Shown here: in pieces, positions 20,098 to 22,149 of the stretch
Layout of the letters: each line of letters starts with the position of its first letter
How positions within the stretch are numbered: the first letter of the stretch is position 1
Origin: a virus
Length of the DNA: 22,149 nt
IMG/VR virus record: IMGVR_UViG_3300031885_003399
Span: 1-22,149 of that record
Direction: 5' to 3' (one strand)
The notes under the pieces: generated by a model
What the model saw: the letters and a program-made list of their open reading frames with translations, nothing else
Database searches by the model: none
What the model was told of the DNA's origin: nothing
Position numbers and translations under genes: made by a program

Positions 20098-21855
20098 ATG
20101 AAAAGAAAACTCATCAGCTACGATGTTTTTGAAAACATTCAAACAAGTTCGCTATCGACGGCAGAGAGGGAACTGCTTGGAGCCGAGCCAATTCTTGCCA
20201 ATGCGTTAGAAGTCGAAAGTTTGAGCCTAGTATGCTACGGTGCAGAAGATGCATTGTACGAATCACATGACGGTACATACATTCACGCTAATTATAAAAT
20301 GAATGAATCCTCTGTGAAATTCAACCAAATCGAACAACTCGTTATCGACGAAGCCACAGAAGCTAATCGATCCAAAGATGTTCTAACACAAATGCTAGAC
20401 GCTGTTCTAGATGGTAATGATACACAAGCCGAATCCCTATTTAATACCTACATCGGTATTCCAGCCTTCAAACGTAATATCACTGAAGCTGTTGACGCCA
20501 AAGCTAACGTCAAAAAGAAAAAGAAACTAAATAGCAAACTCGGCAAGAAAAAAGCCCCAAAATCAATCAAACTTGTCTTGGGCTTCAAAACAAAAGGCGA
20601 AAAAGCCAAGAAAATGAGAGAATGGGCTCACCTATGTGAAAACATTCAAAAATATGCCGAATTCAAAGAATATGGCCAGATCCTTAAAGAAAGCGTCATC
20701 GGTTTCGATGATAAAGGAAATGTAAATAACATCTCCGTACCAACTCTTAAAGCCCGTAACGAAGCAAAAATGCTTTCCTTCAATTGGAAAACCCTAGACA
20801 CAGACGTTAAAGTTCTACGTGGTGGAGCAAAACAATTAGCAGAAAATATCGAATTCTGTAAACAAGTCGCTGTCCTAAAAAGACAAAACGCCTTGTCCGA
20901 TTCCGAAAAACTGCAAGAAGCTCTAGAAGATATCGTTAGCCGTTGGCCAAACGTTCTCTATCTAACTCAAGAAGAACTAGCCTCCGTTATCGCAGAAGCA
21001 CTAAACACAGTCGCCGCTGTTAACTACGACGACCAAACATGTGACTTCATGGCAGAAGCTATTCTAAGAACAGCACACGGAACCTACGTTGATCGTGTCT
21101 CGAAAATCCTAGCTCTATCCGGTGTCAAAGCCGAAGATACAGAAGAAGATGCATTCGAAACCTTCAGCAGAGTATCACAAGGTTTCTTCCCAACTCTAGA
21201 TGAAAACGCCGCTCTAGAAATGCAAGCATACATCGATTTGTATGAAGCCCTAAGAAGCGTCTACGGTATCGCCGATTCAAATAAAAATGAAACTCTAAAG
21301 AGCGAAACCGCTAGCCATCTACACGAATTGGCAGCAATCATCGAACAACAAGTTGAGCCAAGTATTGATGTAGCTATCGCAGCCGCAGAATACCTAAGTC
21401 ACTTGGTAGAAACTAATCTCGAAAGCGGTGAATGGTCCGTTTCAAATAACGTTCATACCACCGTCAGTGGTGATCATCCAAGAATGGCACAAAACGCCAA
21501 ACAAGGTTATGCACCATCTTCTGACTTCTCAGGCGACTATGGCGATGAAGCTCCCGTCAGCGACGGAAATAGCTACAAAAATGGTCAAGCCAAAGAAATG
21601 AGAAATAACTCTTGGGGCAATATCGGCGGCGACGGAACTTATCCTTCCCTAAGCAACCCTTACGTACCTAAGACTTTCGGTGATTACAAGATCAAAGGCG
21701 AAAAGAATATCGATAGCGATAGCGACCTACTAGGTCACTCTGGCGGGAGCGATACTTGGCCAGCCTTGCAGAATCCCTATACACCAAATGCTGAAACTCC
21801 GAAGAGTTATCAGATGAATAATGGCAAAGAAGCCGACCTAGTAGTTAACAAATAA
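20098..21855 (+). CDS. Presumed prohead/virion structural protein, 585 aa
   Basis: The gene lies between the portal and the prohead protease, where T4-type phages keep head-assembly genes. The protein is mostly helical. A lysine-rich patch at 137-172 (VKKKKKLNSKLGKKKAPK) could touch DNA or an acidic partner. Long acidic helices run from about 230 to 445, and a disordered Gly/Asn/Ser-rich tail follows. The tail holds two near-copies of one motif: GGDGTYPSLSNPYVP (510-524) and GGSDTWPALQNPYTP (549-563). Scaffold, internal head protein or protease substrate are the options; no specific family is recognised. Ribosome site TTAGGAG, a leader hairpin and a CTATATAA box precede it, and a ribosome site for the protease follows 18 bases later. 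Confidence 0.72.
   Translation: MKRKLISYDVFENIQTSSLSTAERELLGAEPILANALEVESLSLVCYGAEDALYESHDGTYIHANYKMNESSVKFNQIEQLVIDEATEANRSKDVLTQMLDAVLDGNDTQAESLFNTYIGIPAFKRNITEAVDAKANVKKKKKLNSKLGKKKAPKSIKLVLGFKTKGEKAKKMREWAHLCENIQKYAEFKEYGQILKESVIGFDDKGNVNNISVPTLKARNEAKMLSFNWKTLDTDVKVLRGGAKQLAENIEFCKQVAVLKRQNALSDSEKLQEALEDIVSRWPNVLYLTQEELASVIAEALNTVAAVNYDDQTCDFMAEAILRTAHGTYVDRVSKILALSGVKAEDTEEDAFETFSRVSQGFFPTLDENAALEMQAYIDLYEALRSVYGIADSNKNETLKSETASHLHELAAIIEQQVEPSIDVAIAAAEYLSHLVETNLESGEWSVSNNVHTTVSGDHPRMAQNAKQGYAPSSDFSGDYGDEAPVSDGNSYKNGQAKEMRNNSWGNIGGDGTYPSLSNPYVPKTFGDYKIKGEKNIDSDSDLLGHSGGSDTWPALQNPYTPNAETPKSYQMNNGKEADLVVNK
21625..21786 (+). repeat. Two-copy peptide motif GG-x-x-T-Y/W-P-x-L-x-N-P-Y-x-P
   Basis: Copies are encoded at 21625-21669 and 21742-21786, 39 residues apart, in the tail of the head protein. 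Protein-level identity is clear (T, P, L, NPY and P shared) while the DNA copies have drifted, which suggests selection on the peptide. Confidence 0.7.
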
Positions 21856-21873
21856 CATAGCACCAGGAGAAAA

Positions 21874-22149
21874 ATGAGTAAGTTCAATAATTCTACTCTA
21901 TTTTTAGAGCATAATGATTTCTCCGCTGGAGATGTCTATGAAGATAGTTTAATTCTAGGCGGTTGCGGCGGTATCCTAAACGAAATGGATCTACACGAAT
22001 CTAATGACCCAGGTAAAGTCCTTAAATTCCGTGGTAAATTTCAAGAAGCTGATGCCGTCAATAAAAATAAAAGAATGTACCCACACGCAGTTCTAGATGG
22101 AAATGTCAAAAGACTTATCTCCGCTATGAACGAAGGTGGATTAATCGGA
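21874..22149 (+). CDS. Prohead maturation protease, T4 gp21-like (N-terminal part)
   Basis: The first 92 codons are present; the gene continues past the right edge. After a 30-residue variable start, the segment KFRGKFQEADAVNKNKRMYP followed by HAVLDGNVKRLISAMNEGGLIG matches the opening of gp21-type prohead proteases. Relatives there read (F/L)xGxFxxADxxNxNxRxYP, then a helix, then the catalytic His region (GxxxHP), which would lie just beyond the edge. The enzyme cleaves scaffold and capsid proteins inside the prohead before DNA packaging. AGGAG lies five bases before the ATG. It is probably co-transcribed with the 585-residue gene 18 bases upstream. Confidence 0.85.
   Translation, partial: MSKFNNSTLFLEHNDFSAGDVYEDSLILGGCGGILNEMDLHESNDPGKVLKFRGKFQEADAVNKNKRMYPHAVLDGNVKRLISAMNEGGLIG

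Noticed and set aside
1-22149. tRNA or rRNA genes
   Set aside because: No cloverleaf-like or ribosomal RNA segments were seen in the short intergenic gaps; almost all sequence is coding.

Overview
The window looks like part of a large T4-like (myovirus-type) phage genome, A+T-rich and densely packed. The anchors are a gp17-like large terminase (12165-14051), a gp20-like portal protein carrying an intein (16438-18954), and the start of a gp21-like prohead protease at the right edge (21874 onward). A 585-residue presumed head protein lies between portal and protease, as expected for a T4-type head module. A lipoprotein gene, other export or anchor signals and Shine-Dalgarno sites point to a bacterial, probably Gram-negative, host. 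Nothing in the sequence names the host. The number of accessory genes suggests a big phage.

Layout. Left third (1-6290): short transcription units that change strand almost gene by gene. They encode small unknown proteins, a phage fibre-type structural protein, a membrane-anchored C39/papain-like cysteine peptidase, a very acidic tryptophan-punctuated protein, a DUF3568-type lipoprotein, a thermolysin/fungalysin-like metallopeptidase, and an MscL mechanosensitive channel fused to a zinc ribbon. Two strong bidirectional hairpin terminators (3581-3608 and 6261-6287) separate converging units. Middle (6396-12108): one long minus-strand run encoding an M28 zinc peptidase, a ferritin-like protein, a CYTH triphosphatase-like protein, a TPR-GT9 glycosyltransferase, a small WYL-like protein, a probable virion structural protein with its own promoter and 5' hairpin, and a tail-anchored protein. 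Right part (12165-end): plus-strand packaging/head genes (terminase, small unknown, portal with intein, two small zinc-binding proteins, head protein, protease). They are interrupted by a minus-strand island (HNH homing endonuclease, sulfotransferase-like, 2-oxoglutarate oxygenase) and one small minus-strand gene.

Regulation. An octamer CTATATAA or a one- or two-base variant occurs about 25-60 bases upstream of the start codons of at least nine genes, in the correct orientation. It is often paired for divergent genes. I read it as the phage's own promoter element, analogous to but not identical with the T4 late box TATAAATA.

Most notable points: the endonuclease-less portal intein with a free-standing HNH endonuclease next door (a candidate for collaborative homing), the phage MscL-zinc ribbon, the acidic W-repeat protein, a 17-bp perfect inverted repeat inside a coding sequence, and the oxygenase-sulfotransferase pair between terminase and portal. 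All functions are inferred from sequence motifs by eye. No database search was run.
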